DNA of 64,000 nt. Source: Vicia villosa. Lineage: Eukaryota > Streptophyta > Magnoliopsida > Fabales > Fabaceae. Position numbers and translations under genes: made by a program. The DNA lies in NCBI RefSeq assembly GCF_029867415.1, contig NC_081185.1:82096469-82160468 (forward strand), in the 5' to 3' direction. Of this stretch, positions 12,578 to 24,092 are shown one piece after another; the first letter of the stretch is position 1, and each line of letters begins with the position of its first letter. The notes beneath the pieces are model-generated. The model worked only from the letters and a program-made list of their open reading frames with translations, was not told where the DNA came from and ran no database searches.

Positions 12578-14147
12578 CAGCTAGACAGGTGGATGAAGCT
12601 ATCAAGAATGGTGCAACGGTGTTTATGTTGTTTGCATTGGCGAATTCGAAGGAAAAAGTAGTGAGTAGCGAACTACCAGTGGTATGTGATTTTCCAGAAG
12701 TTTTTCCGGAAGAAGTGAATGAATTACCACCAGAAAGAGAAGTAGAGTTTTCCATTGAATTGATTCTGTGAACTAGTCCAGTGTCGATGGCACCGTATCG
12801 TATGTCGCCGTCTGAATTGACTGAACTGAAGAAGCAGTTGGAAAATTGCTTGAGAAGAAATTCATTCGTCCTAGTGTTTCTCCGTGGGGTGCGCCTGTGT
12901 TGCTAGTGAAGAAGAAAGAAGTTTCAATGAGGTTGTGTGTGGATTACAGACAATTGAACATGGTTACAATCAAGAATCGATATCCCTTGCCGAGGATTGA
13001 TGATTTGATGGACCAACTGGTTGGAGAATGTGTGTTTAGTAAGATTGATCTGAGGTCTGGGTATCACCAAATTCGTGTGAAAGATGACGATATTCAGAAG
13101 ACTGCTTTCAGAACAAGGTATGGGCATTATGAGTATTCGTTAATGCCGTTTGGGGTTACTAATGCACCTGGTGTCTTTTTGGAGTATATGAATAGGATAT
13201 TTCATCCTTATCTTGATAAGTTTGTGGTGGTGTTTATAGATGATATCCTAATATATTCTAAGAGTGAGGAAGAACATTCAGAACATCTCAGAACCGTGTT
13301 GAAGCTGTTAAAAGAGAAGCAACTTTTTGCCAAACTGTCGAAGTGTGAATTTTGGTTAGAGGAAGTCAGTTTTCTAGGACACATGATTTCTAAGAATGGT
13401 ATTGATGTTAATCCTACGAAGGTAGAAGCTGTGTCTCAGTGGGAAGCTCCGAAGTCGGTTTCCGAAATCCGTAGTTTTCTTGGTCTTGCGGGTTATTACA
13501 GGAAGTTCATTGAAGGTTTTTCAAAGTTAGCATTGCCGTAAACTAAATTAACCAGGAAGGGCCAGACTTTTATTTGGGATGCAAAGTGTGAGGAAGGATT
13601 CCAAGAGCTGAAGAAGAGGTTGACTAGTGCTCCTATTTTGATTTTGCCGAATCTGACAGAATCATTTGTGGTTTATTGTGATGCTTTGTTGATGTTTCTG
13701 GGTGGTGTATTGATGCAAAATCAACAAGTGGTTGCGTATGCGTCAAGACAACTCAAAATGCATGAAAGGAATTATCCGACTCATGATTTAGAGTTGGCAG
13801 CAGTGGTTTTTGTTTTGAAGTTGTGGCGACATTATTTGTATGGTTCGATATTTGAGGTGTTCAGTGATCATAAGAGTCTGAAGTATCTCTTTGATCAAAA
13901 AGAACTGAATATGAGGCAGAGAAGGTGGTTGGAATTCCTTAAAGACTATGATTTTAGTTTGAATTACCATCCGGGTAAGGAAAACGTGGTTGCTGATGCT
14001 TTAAGTAGGAAGACTTTGCATATGTCTATGCTAATGGTGAAGGAATTGGATTTGATTGAACAATTCAGAGACTTGAGTTTGGTATGTGAAGGTACTCCTA
14101 CTAGTGTTAAGTTGGGTATGCTGAAGCTGACCAGCGATATTCTTTAA
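12574..14147 (+). pseudogene. Tekay-type reverse transcriptase and RNase H, frameshifted
   Basis: The frame shifts twice, near 12570 and near 12843, and stops occur at 12769-12771, about 13539-13541 and 14145-14147. RT motifs are preserved: [45 protein letters not shown] and the catalytic FIDDILIYS near 13240. RNase H follows with its acidic residues visible ([20 protein letters not shown], and VADALSRK near 13990). This part would copy the RNA genome and remove the RNA strand. The catalytic residues survive although the frame does not, so decay was by small indels and nonsense changes, not by loss of whole domains. Confidence 0.9.
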
Positions 14148-15566
14148 GAAATCAGAGAGGGTCAAAAGGCTGACGTCGAATTGGTTGACAAGTTGACTTT
14201 GATTAACCAAGACAAGGGTAGTGAATTCAGACTTGACGAGAATGGTATACTGAGGTTTGGCGACAGAGTTTGTATTCCTGATGTTGCTGAACTTCGAAGA
14301 AGTATTTTAGAAGAAAGACACCGTAGTGGATTAAGTATTCATCCCGGTGCTACCAAGATGTATCATGATTTGAGGAAGCTGTTTTGGTGGCCTGGAATGA
14401 AGAAAGAAATTGCTGAGTTTGTATATTCTTGTTTGATGTGTCAAAAGTCAAAGGTTAAACATCAGAAGCCATTTGGGTTTATGCAACCGATGTTTATTCC
14501 TGAATGGAAGTGGGATAGCATATCAATGGATTTTGTTTCTGGTTTGCCAAGGACGGTTAAGAATTGTGAATCTATCTGGGTTGTTGTGGACAGGTTAACG
14601 AAGTCTGCCTATTTCATACCGGTAAGAATGGATTATCCGATGGAAAAGCTGACTCAATTGTATATTGAGAAGATAGTTAGTCTACACGGTATCCCTTCAA
14701 GTATCGTGTCAGAAAAAGATCCGAGATTTACGTCTAAGTTCTGGGAAGGTTTGCAGAAGGCTTTGGGTACTAAGCCGAGATTGAGTTCTGCTTATCATCC
14801 GCAGACGGATGGACAGACTAAGAGGACGACTCAGTCGTTAGAAGATTTGTTACGTGCTTGTGTGTTGGAAAAAGGAGGTGCTTGGGATAGTTATCTGCCT
14901 TTGATTGAATTTACCTACAACAACAGTTTTCATTCGAGTATAGGTATGGCTCCGTTTGAGGCATTGTATGGTAGGAGATGTAGAACTTCGTTATGTTGGT
15001 ACGAAGCTGGTGAGAGTGTTGTGATTGGACCAGAAATTGTACAACAGACTACGGAGAAGATTAAGATGATCCAAGAGAAGATGAAAGCTTCTCAAAGTCG
15101 TCAGAAGAGTTATTATGACAAAAGGAGGAAGACACTTGAGTTTCAAGAGGGAGATCATGTGTTTATGAAGGTTACTCCTATGAAGGGTATTGGTCGAGCT
15201 TTGAAGTCAAAGAAGTTGACTCCGCGCTTTATTGGACCGTTTCAAATTTCTGAAAGAGTGGGAGAGGTGGCATACCGTGTCGCTTTACCACCGATGCTTG
15301 CAAAGTTTCATGATGTATTTCATGTGTCTCAATTGAGGAAATACATTTCGGATCCGTCTCACGTGATCCAAGTGGATGATGTGCAGGTGAAAGACAACTT
15401 AACGGTTGAAACGTTGCCTGTGAGAATTGAATATAGGAGACTAGAGCAATTGCGGGACAAGGAAATAGCTTTAGTCATAGTAGCTTGGGGAGGACCAGCT
15501 GAAGGGAACGTTACTTGGGAGTTAGAAAGCCATATGAAAGATTCCTATCCAGAACTATTTGCTTGA
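14148..15566 (+). pseudogene. Tekay-type integrase with chromodomain tail
   Basis: A long open stretch (14181-15566) following the stop at 14147 in the same frame. It has the HHCC zinc-binding region (HRSGLSIHPG, then YSCLMCQKSK), the core domain with the first two catalytic aspartates (SISMDFVSGLP; SEKDPRFTSKFW), and the distal block HPQTDGQTKRTTQSLEDL, in which the usual catalytic glutamate of the DDE triad is lysine. The C-terminus (VIVAWGGPAEGNVTWELE, ending YPELFA) has the layout of the chromodomain of Tekay chromoviruses, thought to guide insertion to heterochromatin. The E-to-K change alone should abolish integration. Confidence 0.9.
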
Positions 15567-15593
15567 GGTATGTTTTCGAGGACGAAAACTCTT

Positions 15594-15608
15594 TTAGTGG
15601 GGGAGAGT
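15594..15608 (+). other. Polypurine tract, Tekay-type element
   Basis: The stretch agtgggggagag lies immediately before the 3' LTR start (TG at 15609). This is the standard position of the plus-strand primer for reverse transcription. Confidence 0.8.
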
Positions 15609-17470
15609 TGTAACATCCGTAAATTCCTTAAATTAATTTAATTAGAATTTAAATTATTTTATTGGGATTATTTTGGCTTTTCTCTAAAAAATTATGGAAA
15701 ATAATGGAATTGGGCCGAGGTAGTGTTTAGTAAAAGGAGGGGTGCTATTCACAAGGCCTTTTTACCAAAGTATATTGTTTTTCATAAAAGAAGGAAAAGA
15801 GGAAAATTGGAGAAAGAACGTGAAAAGAGCAAAAGAGGAGAAGAGAGCAAGAACGTGAAAGTGCATAAACAGATAAAGAGGAAGAGTTCAAGAATTTGGC
15901 TAAGGTAAGGGGGACTTATCTGATTAGCATCTATTATCGGGTTAGGAGTTAATAGCATAGAATAAATGTGGAATTCGTATCAATTGAGTTATATGATAGG
16001 TTTAGGGATTGGGTTAAATTGTGTGATTTTTAATCCTTAGTTGAATCCATGATGTGTATGATGTTATGGTGTTAATTGATACTTGAATTGTATATTCTAA
16101 TGTGCAATTTGTGTTGTATGTGTGGTTCATTTCTTGAAACTCGTACTGGTATGGTTTTGAGGGCATTTGGGATGTGTAGAATGTTGTTTTCTGCAGGTTG
16201 GGGTTTCTGAAATTACCGTTCTCTCCGTGTCCAAGGGTTGGCGCCGCGAATAGATGGGAAGAAAGCCAGGAAGTTGTGATACGCACAGGTCGCGCCGCGT
16301 ACCAGTGTTGGCGCCGCGAAGGCATAACTTTTTCTCGTTTCACGCCGCGTGCATATGTTTGCGCCGCGAATAGCTTGGCAGAGAGCCAAGGATTTTTGAG
16401 ACGCTCAGTTCGCGCCGCGAACTAAGATGGCGCCGCGTGTTGGTGGTGTTTGGGATTTTTTTAAAAAGTTCAAAGATGCATAACATTTTAACCGTTGGTC
16501 CGTTTGATGTGCCGTTTCGAGCTAAACGAACCTTATAAAATAATCTATATGATGATGATTGATTTGTTTTAGAATGATGTGAATACATGTATGTTTTTTT
16601 AATGATGATGATGGTGATGATTGAGATATAAATGAATGATGCTAATATATATGAACATACTTGATGATAATGGTGAAGATATTGATGATGATGATGGTAT
16701 AAGTATGTTGTATATGTTTGCATTCATTCATAATCATATGCTGATGATGCTGTATCCATGATGATGTGTTGGATTAGTAAAGGGCATGATTCCCATTGTG
16801 TGGAATTTGTGCTGGCAGGGGCGTATCTTGATGATGTTGGATCGGTCATGGGTTATTCTCATTTGATGATGTTGGTACCATATGCATAGTGTCAGTTCAT
16901 ACATATGCATATGTTTATAACATGAATGGATGTATTCCAGTGTTATAAATATTGATGATGTGTTGGTTGTTGGTTGTGATGGTGAAACTTGTTGAATGTC
17001 TGTTTATGAAACAAGTGGGTGAACGATGCAACTGTGATGTGTTATTGCTTTATAACCTTATAACATTTGTTAATTATGATGAGACTCACCCTTACATGTT
17101 GTCATTTTCAGATTGAAGATAACGGCTATTTGACTCGGTGAGGATTAGCTCATGAGTCAGTTATTTAGTTAGCGTCAGGTGTCATGCTCTGATAGTTGTA
17201 ACACTGGGGACGCGATGTTTAGAGTTTATGTTTTATGACTCTAGTTGTGTTTTGATTTTTTGAAGGATAAGTTTTAAAGATGTTAAACTTAGTCCGTTTG
17301 GTTTAATTTCCGTTGTGTTAACATGAAACGTTTTTAATTAATGATGATTACCTCAGTGAATGCATGACATGACTGAATGATGTTTATTTTATTATGAGTT
17401 GTGGCACCCTTATTTCATGTACTCTGAATGATTTGTTTGAATTGCCGCGGGGTTAGTAAGGGGTGTTACA
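15609..17470 (+). repeat. Tekay-type 3' LTR
   Basis: 1,862 bp, beginning TGTAACATCCG and ending GGTGTTACA, and closely matching 9198-11065 with scattered substitutions and small indels. The word cassette is at 16240-16439 and the ccg-rich segment at about 16485-16530. Confidence 0.92.
16240..16439. repeat. Interspersed gcgccgcg word cassette, 3' LTR copy
   Basis: Same arrangement as 9811-10030. The first word has decayed here (ttctctccgtg in place of ttcgcgccgcg), while others are better kept than in the 5' copy. Most differences between the two cassettes fall at CpG. Confidence 0.85.
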
Positions 17471-18100
17471 AGGAATGCCTTAATTTTTACAAGAAACATA
17501 GCTAATTTGTCTCATCTGTTTCCATTTTTCATTTCCATACCGAAACCATTTTCAACCCTCAAAATTTATCGTTGAGAAATAATACAACACCATTTTCAAT
17601 CAACTGCATCTTCATCATTCATTAACGAAACGAGATGAAACCAAGCCCTTTTCAAACAACTCCATATTCATCTTTATTGTTCAACCAACATCATCGTTCT
17701 TAGCTTACGCACTGTCGAGGAGGAAGATGACACCAAATTCGTCATTATTGGATTAGCATCCATCGAGGAGGAAGACACAGAATCTCACAACATTTATTTA
17801 GCGCTTTTAATTATTCATCACATTTCCAGTACGTAAACTTTTTCCCCCATGCATCTAGTAAATTTCACTAACCATTTTTGTTGGTGTTTATATTTATGTG
17901 TTGAAGTTGAATATTTTATGTTTATGTTGATGAAGTTGAATGTTTATGGTTGTTGTTGTTATGGAATGTTTATGTTGTTGTTGTTTTTGTTGTTTAAATG
18001 TGCATGATCACATTTGTTTGGTTAAGATAGAATTAATTTTTTTTGTTTTAATTTAAATCGCTTTGGTGATTAACAAAATATATCTTATCATGTTGTGTAG

Positions 18101-18736
18101 GATTTGTTGGTTATGTCGGTCGTGAAGGTTCTTTTGTTCGAGAACCACAACATGATATATTAATAGAAGCATTTAGAACAAATGAGCATGGTGGAAGTGT
18201 CCATGATATTAGAGAATGCATCAACAGGAGAATATACTATGGAACACCCAGGAAAAGCACTAAAAACACGCAAAAAGAAACAATTGAAGATTTTGAGAAA
18301 AAGTTGAAAACTCAAAAGAAAGAATTTAAAGACATGAAATATTTATATGCAGTATGTGAGAATATTATTTTATCTTAAATGTATAACATATATTGTGTTG
18401 ATTCTGTTTTGTGCTCCTGTTATTTTTATGACGGAGAGAATCAGTAAAACCGTCCAACAATGTACAATTGAAAATGGTGATGATCAATTGCCTGAAAGAA
18501 TCATCGTACGTGGTTCAAACACAAAAGTAAGTGGTACATCCGCTTCTACTGATATCCATAATGAGATCCATAATGAATTATTGAATCCTTGTGAAAAATC
18601 AATAACCAAATTGTTATTGTTATGTCACAAGATCGGGCACTAGAGATTTTTTATGATGATACTAAAGATATAATGGATTTGATCGTTGGAAATGAGTGGT
18701 TGGACGTAGGGATACCACAAGTTTGGTGTGCATAAG
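18101..18736 (+). pseudogene. En/Spm-associated coding remnant in CACTA
   Basis: An acceptor-like tgtgtag precedes 18101, and an 83-codon frame (18103-18351) ends at a donor gtatgt. It reads FVREPQHDILIEAFRTNEHG, then CINRRIYYGT and a lysine-rich helix. The segment resembles the domain found in plant En/Spm-associated proteins, in which a ...A.GT.EH.GRVRG... block is followed by a charged coiled coil. A later segment near 18615-18736 ends NEWLDVGIPQVWCA before a stop. No transposase catalytic domain was seen. It is the only coding trace in the CACTA body, so this element could not have moved itself. Confidence 0.5.
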
Positions 18737-19335
18737 TATAGAATTGAATATTTCATTATGGTACATTCGTCGTTTTATATAGAACTAATTCCTTACTTTT
18801 TTTTTAGAATTGTGTTTAACCATTTAGGTACATTCGCCGTGTTTGTATAGAATTAAATAAGTTAGATATTAATTTTGGGATCCATTAAGTATTCGATCAA
18901 ATAATTCTCCAAAAGCGATTGTAACATACATATTATAACAATTAAGTGGGAAAAAAATTGTTACTTAGCACCATTTATTCATGAGTGAGTGATTTTGAAA
19001 TTGTGGCTTCTACATTATAGTTAGTTTCCATGTTTTTATCAAATATTAATTGTATATGCTCATCTTCATTCAGTAACCATTTTCAATTGATCGTCATATC
19101 TCTTCGGACAAATATGGTAGCTACATTGTATTCCTTACACAAACCACTTGAACCTAAGATGAAAAAAATTTAGGTAAATTTATGTTTATGAGACTTTTAG
19201 TAATATTTTATTTGACTTTGTACTTAGTTTAGAGTGTAATGTTTTTAAATGATTTTCAATATATATGGTTGTGGAGAGACACTATTATATGAACAATTCT
19301 AAAAAAATATATTAGCATTTTGTACACCTAAGGTG

Positions 19336-19336
19336 A

Positions 19337-19432
<96 letters not shown>
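19336..19432. repeat. GT/TA microsatellite
   Basis: A (gt)n run at about 19336-19357 passes directly into (at)n up to 19432. It abuts the foldback element at 19434. Confidence 0.98.
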
Positions 19433-19433
<1 letters not shown>

Positions 19434-19435
<2 letters not shown>

Positions 19436-19853
19436 TTAATACCTATTTTCACCCCTGTCATATGGGGTTGGTTTGAAAAATCCCCCTGCCAAAAAAAAAG
19501 TTGCAAGAATTCCCCTAACATTTGAAGATTCTCTCGTTTTAAACCTTGTAAAAATTTTGTTTTTAAAACCAACCTTTCCATTTGAAGATTCAGTCATTTT
19601 AAACCCTATAATCTTGTAGATTATGTCATTTTAAACCCTTTGGAATATGACGGATAAAGTTGATTTTACTAAAAAAATAATTTACAGGGTTCAAAATGAT
19701 AGAGACCTTCAAGTGGCAAGGTTGGTTTTAAAAATAATTTTTTTACAAGGTTTAAAACGAGAGAATCTTCAATTGTTAGGGGAATTCTTGCAACTTTTTT
19801 TTGACAGGGGGTTTTTCAAACTAACCTCATATGGCAGGGGTGAAAATAGGTAT

Positions 19854-19858
<5 letters not shown>
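19434..19858. mobile_element. Foldback MITE between TA arrays
   Basis: The ends are perfect inverse copies (agttaatacctattttcacc at the left, its complement at the right end 19838-19858), and the inverted pairing continues inward, including ttgcaagaattcccctaaca against its counterpart near 19780. It is 425 bp long, flanked on both sides by (ta)n, and has no coding capacity. It lies in the CACTA body. The superfamily is not assigned because the TA arrays hide any target duplication. Confidence 0.85.

Positions 19859-19932
<74 letters not shown>
19859..19932. repeat. TA microsatellite
   Basis: An uninterrupted (ta)n run immediately right of the foldback MITE. Confidence 0.98.
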
Positions 19933-19934
<2 letters not shown>

Positions 19935-20684
19935 AAAATGTTTAAATTTCTAGATGAAGAAACAAAAAAAAAAAGGATACGAGCATGCGTATTAAGTCAT
20001 GAAACACATGTTAAACATTGTCGCTGCAAACATTGTTAATTTTTAGGATCAAGTATATATTATGTCCTGAAATTTTTAAAATAACATATTAATGTTTAAG
20101 TTTGCTATTATATTTCAAATGATTTGATATTCAATTTTCTTCACTTTTTATGTAGATGTTTAACGACCGTACACCTTTCCCCTCGATGACTTAAAATACA
20201 TCCGTATACGTTAGGTATTTTGCTTCAATGCGCTATTTGACAAGAGTGATCGAACATGATTTTATAAATATATGTTTGCTATATTTTTGAGATTGAAGTG
20301 AATAATATTTTTGGCTTTGATATAAATAATTTTTAGGTTTATAATATATGTATAAAATACAAGTACAAAAAAATAAGGGGTATATGGAAAAATAAAAAAA
20401 GATTTAAAGACAAAGTATTTCACCATGGTTGATTAGATAGCGGTGATAGGTAGCGTACCAAATATAATATACCATACAATAGCTTGGAATCGAACTATAT
20501 TGCACCTTAGTTATTTACTTTAACTGTTGTGATAAGTAGCACGCTATCTAGTTCATCACAAGAATTACACGTCCGTGGTGGAAATCAATATACTTACAAT
20601 CACACCCTACCTCACAACGATTGATCAACCATAATGGTATCCCTTTTCCAACAGTTGTGAAATGGGTTTTTTGTAGTAGTGGTT

Positions 20685-21653
20685 CACTCATGCTCATAGC
20701 TCTTTTAAACCTACCTTATCTCTAGGCGTGAAATTCGGCCTCAAACCTCTCTCAAAAATCCAATATTTCAATTTGTCATTTGCTCTTTAACCTCCACAAC
20801 CTCTTTGGTGAAACTGTCAATGTACTCTCTCAAGGTATCATTTTTTCTCTGTAGAAAGACGGTGAGCAAGACCAATGGTTAGAAGTGAATTCTTTGCAAA
20901 TTTTCCTCCAAGAGTTTATGGAGTTGTCCTTTAGACCTTTAAACCAAGTCATGGCGCCTCCTTCAATGTGAGAACAAAGAGTTTGCATTTGAATGAACTT
21001 TTAGCTTGGTGGCAGTCTAGAAAAGTGCATGCGGCTTGAAGTGCTTTTCAGGGTTCCTAGTGCCATTATATGTCTCTAGATTTGGGGCTTCTCCAAATAC
21101 ATAGGAAAAATGAAACCAATGATCATTCTAATGATGACGACCAACAAGTGGTGTATAGTTGCTACTTCCGCCATTACAGTCATGTTGCAATAAGTTTACC
21201 AAAAATCATTTCCTACCTATCTTCTACGGGGATAAGTTGTGAGTTTTCTTGTTGCAATAAGTTTAAGATATTCAACAGGAGATCCTTCATACTAGGAGAG
21301 CACTGAACATGGCTTGAGAGTGTTGGAAAAAGTGTGTTGATATAGGAAACAAATCATTTCATAGAGAAGGCTAAGCATATTGTAGAGGAGGATGATCATA
21401 CTAAGGGGGGTACTGAGCATGTTGTGGAGGAGGTTGAGCATGATGTGGATGAGGTTGAGTTTCTTGAAGCGAGGGGTTCTTGTGCAACTAAAAGTGGAGG
21501 AAATGATATCTGATTGTATGAATTTGTTGTTGAAGCTTATGGATCTTGCTAAGGAAGGTCGTCAAGAACTGTCATCGCAATGTCTTGCAAGATCTGGATT
21601 TGTAATCAATGAGCACCACATGTTGACTTTGGACGAGCAATGGAAGAAATAAA
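20685..21653 (-). pseudogene. Tat-lineage gag relic, proximal part
   Basis: On the minus strand, near 20930-20980, the frame reads GGAMTWFKGLKDNSINSW, a segment typical of Tat/Athila-lineage gag. Further on, near 20780-20830, it reads EYIDSFTKEVVEV after correcting a frameshift. The relic begins exactly at the CACTA target duplication and continues the gag-pol relic at 6590-8788. Upstream of about 21070 the sequence is consistent with a gag N-terminus or leader but cannot be read. A string ggtgccgtatgt near 21730 (minus strand) might be a decayed primer site. That is a weak suggestion. Confidence 0.65.
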
Positions 21654-22999
21654 TTAAGAAAGTTACAAATGCTCAGAGTTACAACTGAAAGCAATGGCAG
21701 TGGTAAATTCGAGAGAATCAAAAGACAATTTCCACATACGGCACCAATATTTTGTACTAGAACAAAAAATGTTTAAAACGTTGATGAAGACCACCATAAA
21801 GACACTTGTGGTGCAACTGAGATGGTTCTCCATTGATAGACAGAGTAGTTGCAGAAAAGGTTAACACTTCGATGATCGTGAGTATGAAATTAGGGTGAAA
21901 CTTTGTAAGTGTACATCGTATTTGAATTTGACTTAGGATCACATTTAAATAGAAGATATTGTTGTAAGCGTCTCTAGGTAACCTGACATGAAGCACGAGC
22001 ACCCGTTAGAAGAAGATCAACGACTCTGATAAAAAGAGAAGCATGCTCCTGTGCGACACCACGACGGGCTTGGGAGGAAAACTAAGCCTAGGACTGTCTT
22101 TGTAGATTGTTGACTAACCCAAAACAATATATAATTTCTATATTTAATTATCGTTAATTTTGCAAACATTTGATATGTTGAAATGTAGGTTAAATATGTA
22201 ATTTAACACTTCTCACAATAAGAGACACATTACTTGGAAGAAAAAAAAAACAAGAGACACATTTTTTTCAATTTAAACCAAAATAGGAGAAACATTGATA
22301 ACGAAATCTAGCATCTCATGATCTTCTGTCCCTTTTTTATCATTCAAACTAACATACTTTTTAGAAAGTCTAAGAAGAAGATGACTAGTAGGAAACTTTA
22401 TAAGCGCCTATGTCCTCCTTTAAGTTCATAAAGTGAAGGCAGGTTGACATAAATAAAATAGAGTGGTTCATGTTTCATTCAATAATGATTAGCAATAACA
22501 TAAGCACTTTTTTTAATTAATCATGACTTAAACAAATGTTTATCACTAATTTACTATTCAGTGTCACGCTCATCTAAGAAGTTAATCATTCACTTTTGTT
22601 ATTAGTCCTTAACTTCGCTTTTATGTACTTAATTACTAGTTGTTTTTTAGTTCTACTATTGTTTTGTGTTAGCTTAGTGTTTGACTAATCAATATGTTAA
22701 TTTCTTTTTAGCGTTATGAGAAGATATATGAATCATTAACATCACGGTTCTTCTTTGTTATGGAAAAATTTAGCATTTTTACTCGAGTGATTATTTTATC
22801 TTTTGTTGAAAAAATAACTAAAGATAACTATCTCTACAAAATATAAATTTTTTCTTATAATATGTCTCCCTTATAGTACACCTAATAGTTTTTTTTTTCC
22901 TGACAATTTAAATGGGAAGAAGTAGAAGTTGTTTGATTACGTCTGCCATCATTTTATAAGAGTGATTATATACCTAATTACATAAGTTTTTTTTTTTGG
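21654..22999. other. AT-rich interval without recognised genes
   Basis: Contains only short spurious frames. A stretch near 22060-22110 could be the leftover of an LTR of the Tat-lineage relic, but no partner is present in the window. Phrases like tatatacctaattacataag at 22972 and 23053 belong to the candidate TRIM that follows. Confidence 0.4.
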
Positions 23000-23430
23000 T
23001 TTGATTAAGTTTCATATCACTCATAAATGAGTGAAATGCTAAATTTATAAGAGAGGTTATATACCTAATTACATAAGGTTTTGGATGGAGACGGGATCAC
23101 ACTCTTTTGTGATCATGGATCATTGGTCCCATGGGTGCTCCGACTTTCCCAGACTCCCCATCAAGTGGTATCCGAGTCATTATTCCATTATAGAATCTGA
23201 TGTTGGATTCTATTATAGAATCTGAGAGACTTATACTTGTGGAAGAAATTATCGAGTGCAAGTGTGAGTGGTTAAGTATCGCATTGTCTATGAATGAATA
23301 TATGTTGGATTTATGACGAAGGTGATTTATATACCTAATGCTTTAAAGATTTAAGTGGATATGCGACGTCTCAGCCTCTTATGATTCTGGAACATTGGCC
23401 CCATTGATACTTCTAGCTTTCCCGTACTCC
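23000..23430 (+). mobile_element. Candidate TRIM (short LTR element)
   Basis: Two diverged direct copies of a roughly 110-bp segment lie at about 23051-23157 and 23322-23430. Both have tatataccta..., then a ggatcattggtccca or ggaacattggcccca block, then gcttt/actttcccagactcc-like sequence. Right after the first copy comes tggtatccgagtc, a near match to the initiator-Met primer site. This is the layout of terminal-repeat retrotransposons in miniature. Exact LTR ends could not be set and no target duplication was identified, so the call is tentative. Confidence 0.4.
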
Positions 23431-23487
23431 GAACAATCTTCAACACATAAAAGATCCATGTTATCATATTTGAATCATTCTCATAAG

Positions 23488-23577
23488 TATGAACCTTGTC
23501 AAATAAAAGTGACTTTATCTCTGGCACTTCTTTATGAACCTTGTCAGATAAAAGTGACTTTATCTCTGGCACTTCTT
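23488..23577. repeat. 45-bp tandem duplication
   Basis: Two nearly identical 45-bp copies start at 23488 and 23533, each containing tatgaaccttgtca and agtgactttatctctggcac. They differ at one clear position. The period is a multiple of three, so the duplication keeps frames open on both strands. That accounts for the short open frames here. Confidence 0.95.
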
Positions 23578-24092
23578 GTATCCAATGATACCACACATCA
23601 ATATTTTTTGACATGCAATAAAATGACAAGATATTAGTCATGTATTTTTTGTATTTCTCAATAGTAAGACAATGTTATGAACTCAATTAAAAAAAGTGGA
23701 ATACTTACAATTTTGACTTTCTCATGATAAACATCTCTAACACCTTTTTAATATAAGCATGTTGAGACAACCACAATTTACCATTTTTTATCATATGTAA
23801 CTCTTATGTCAGAGATTTTCTTTACAAAATTTAATTCCTTCATTGTAAATGAGTTGCGTAAATATTCATTTAAGCTTTAAATATTATTAATGTCATTATC
23901 AACAATCAACCTGACATACATATATAGCAAGAGAATAATAAAATTGCCATCATAAATTTCTTTTTAACAAACACAAATGGTCAAAAGTAATTTCACCATA
24001 CTCACTATTCTCCACGAAAGAATCAAATTTCTTGCACCATTACTATGATTCCTGATTTTAGTCTAATACCATTGTATTTGTGAGTTAATAGA
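23578..24092. other. AT-rich interval, nothing recognised
   Basis: No open frame, repeat or element end could be supported between the 45-bp duplication and the SIRE-like LTR. Confidence 0.5.

Larger units (their letters stand above)
9198..17470 (+). mobile_element. Tekay-type chromovirus (Ty3/gypsy), full-length but defective
   Basis: An 8,273-bp element with two LTRs (9198-11065 and 15609-17470), an initiator-Met primer site at 11070, a gag-protease-RT-RNase H-integrase order typical of Ty3/gypsy, a C-terminal chromodomain-like tail and a polypurine tract before the 3' LTR. The flanking 5-mers are tggaa (9193-9197) and aggaa (17471-17475), which match at 4 of 5 positions. The coding region is broken by several stops and two frameshifts. 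The LTRs differ at roughly ten positions in the first 300 bp by eye, so the insertion is not recent. It lies inside the CACTA element. Confidence 0.9.
8789..20681. mobile_element. CACTA (En/Spm-type) DNA transposon
   Basis: The left end starts CACTACTGTAAAAAGTAT at 8789. The right end, reverse-complemented from 20681, starts CACTACTACAAAAAACCC. A 3-bp duplication gtt flanks it (8786-8788 and 20682-20684), as expected for CACTA elements. Subterminal repeats built on accgtggtgg, aaccgttgtgat and ctgtggtgat occur near both ends (about 8820-9195 and 20410-20665). Removing the nested Tekay element leaves about 3.6 kb, with a degraded accessory-gene remnant at 18101-18736. No tnpD-like transposase was seen, so it is non-autonomous. 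It interrupts the Tat-lineage relic, because gag sequence continues on both sides. Confidence 0.8.

Noticed and set aside
19312..19581. Tyr-Ile repeat frames over TA arrays (also 40339-40533 and 52178-52378)
   Set aside because: Translation of (ta)n microsatellites.
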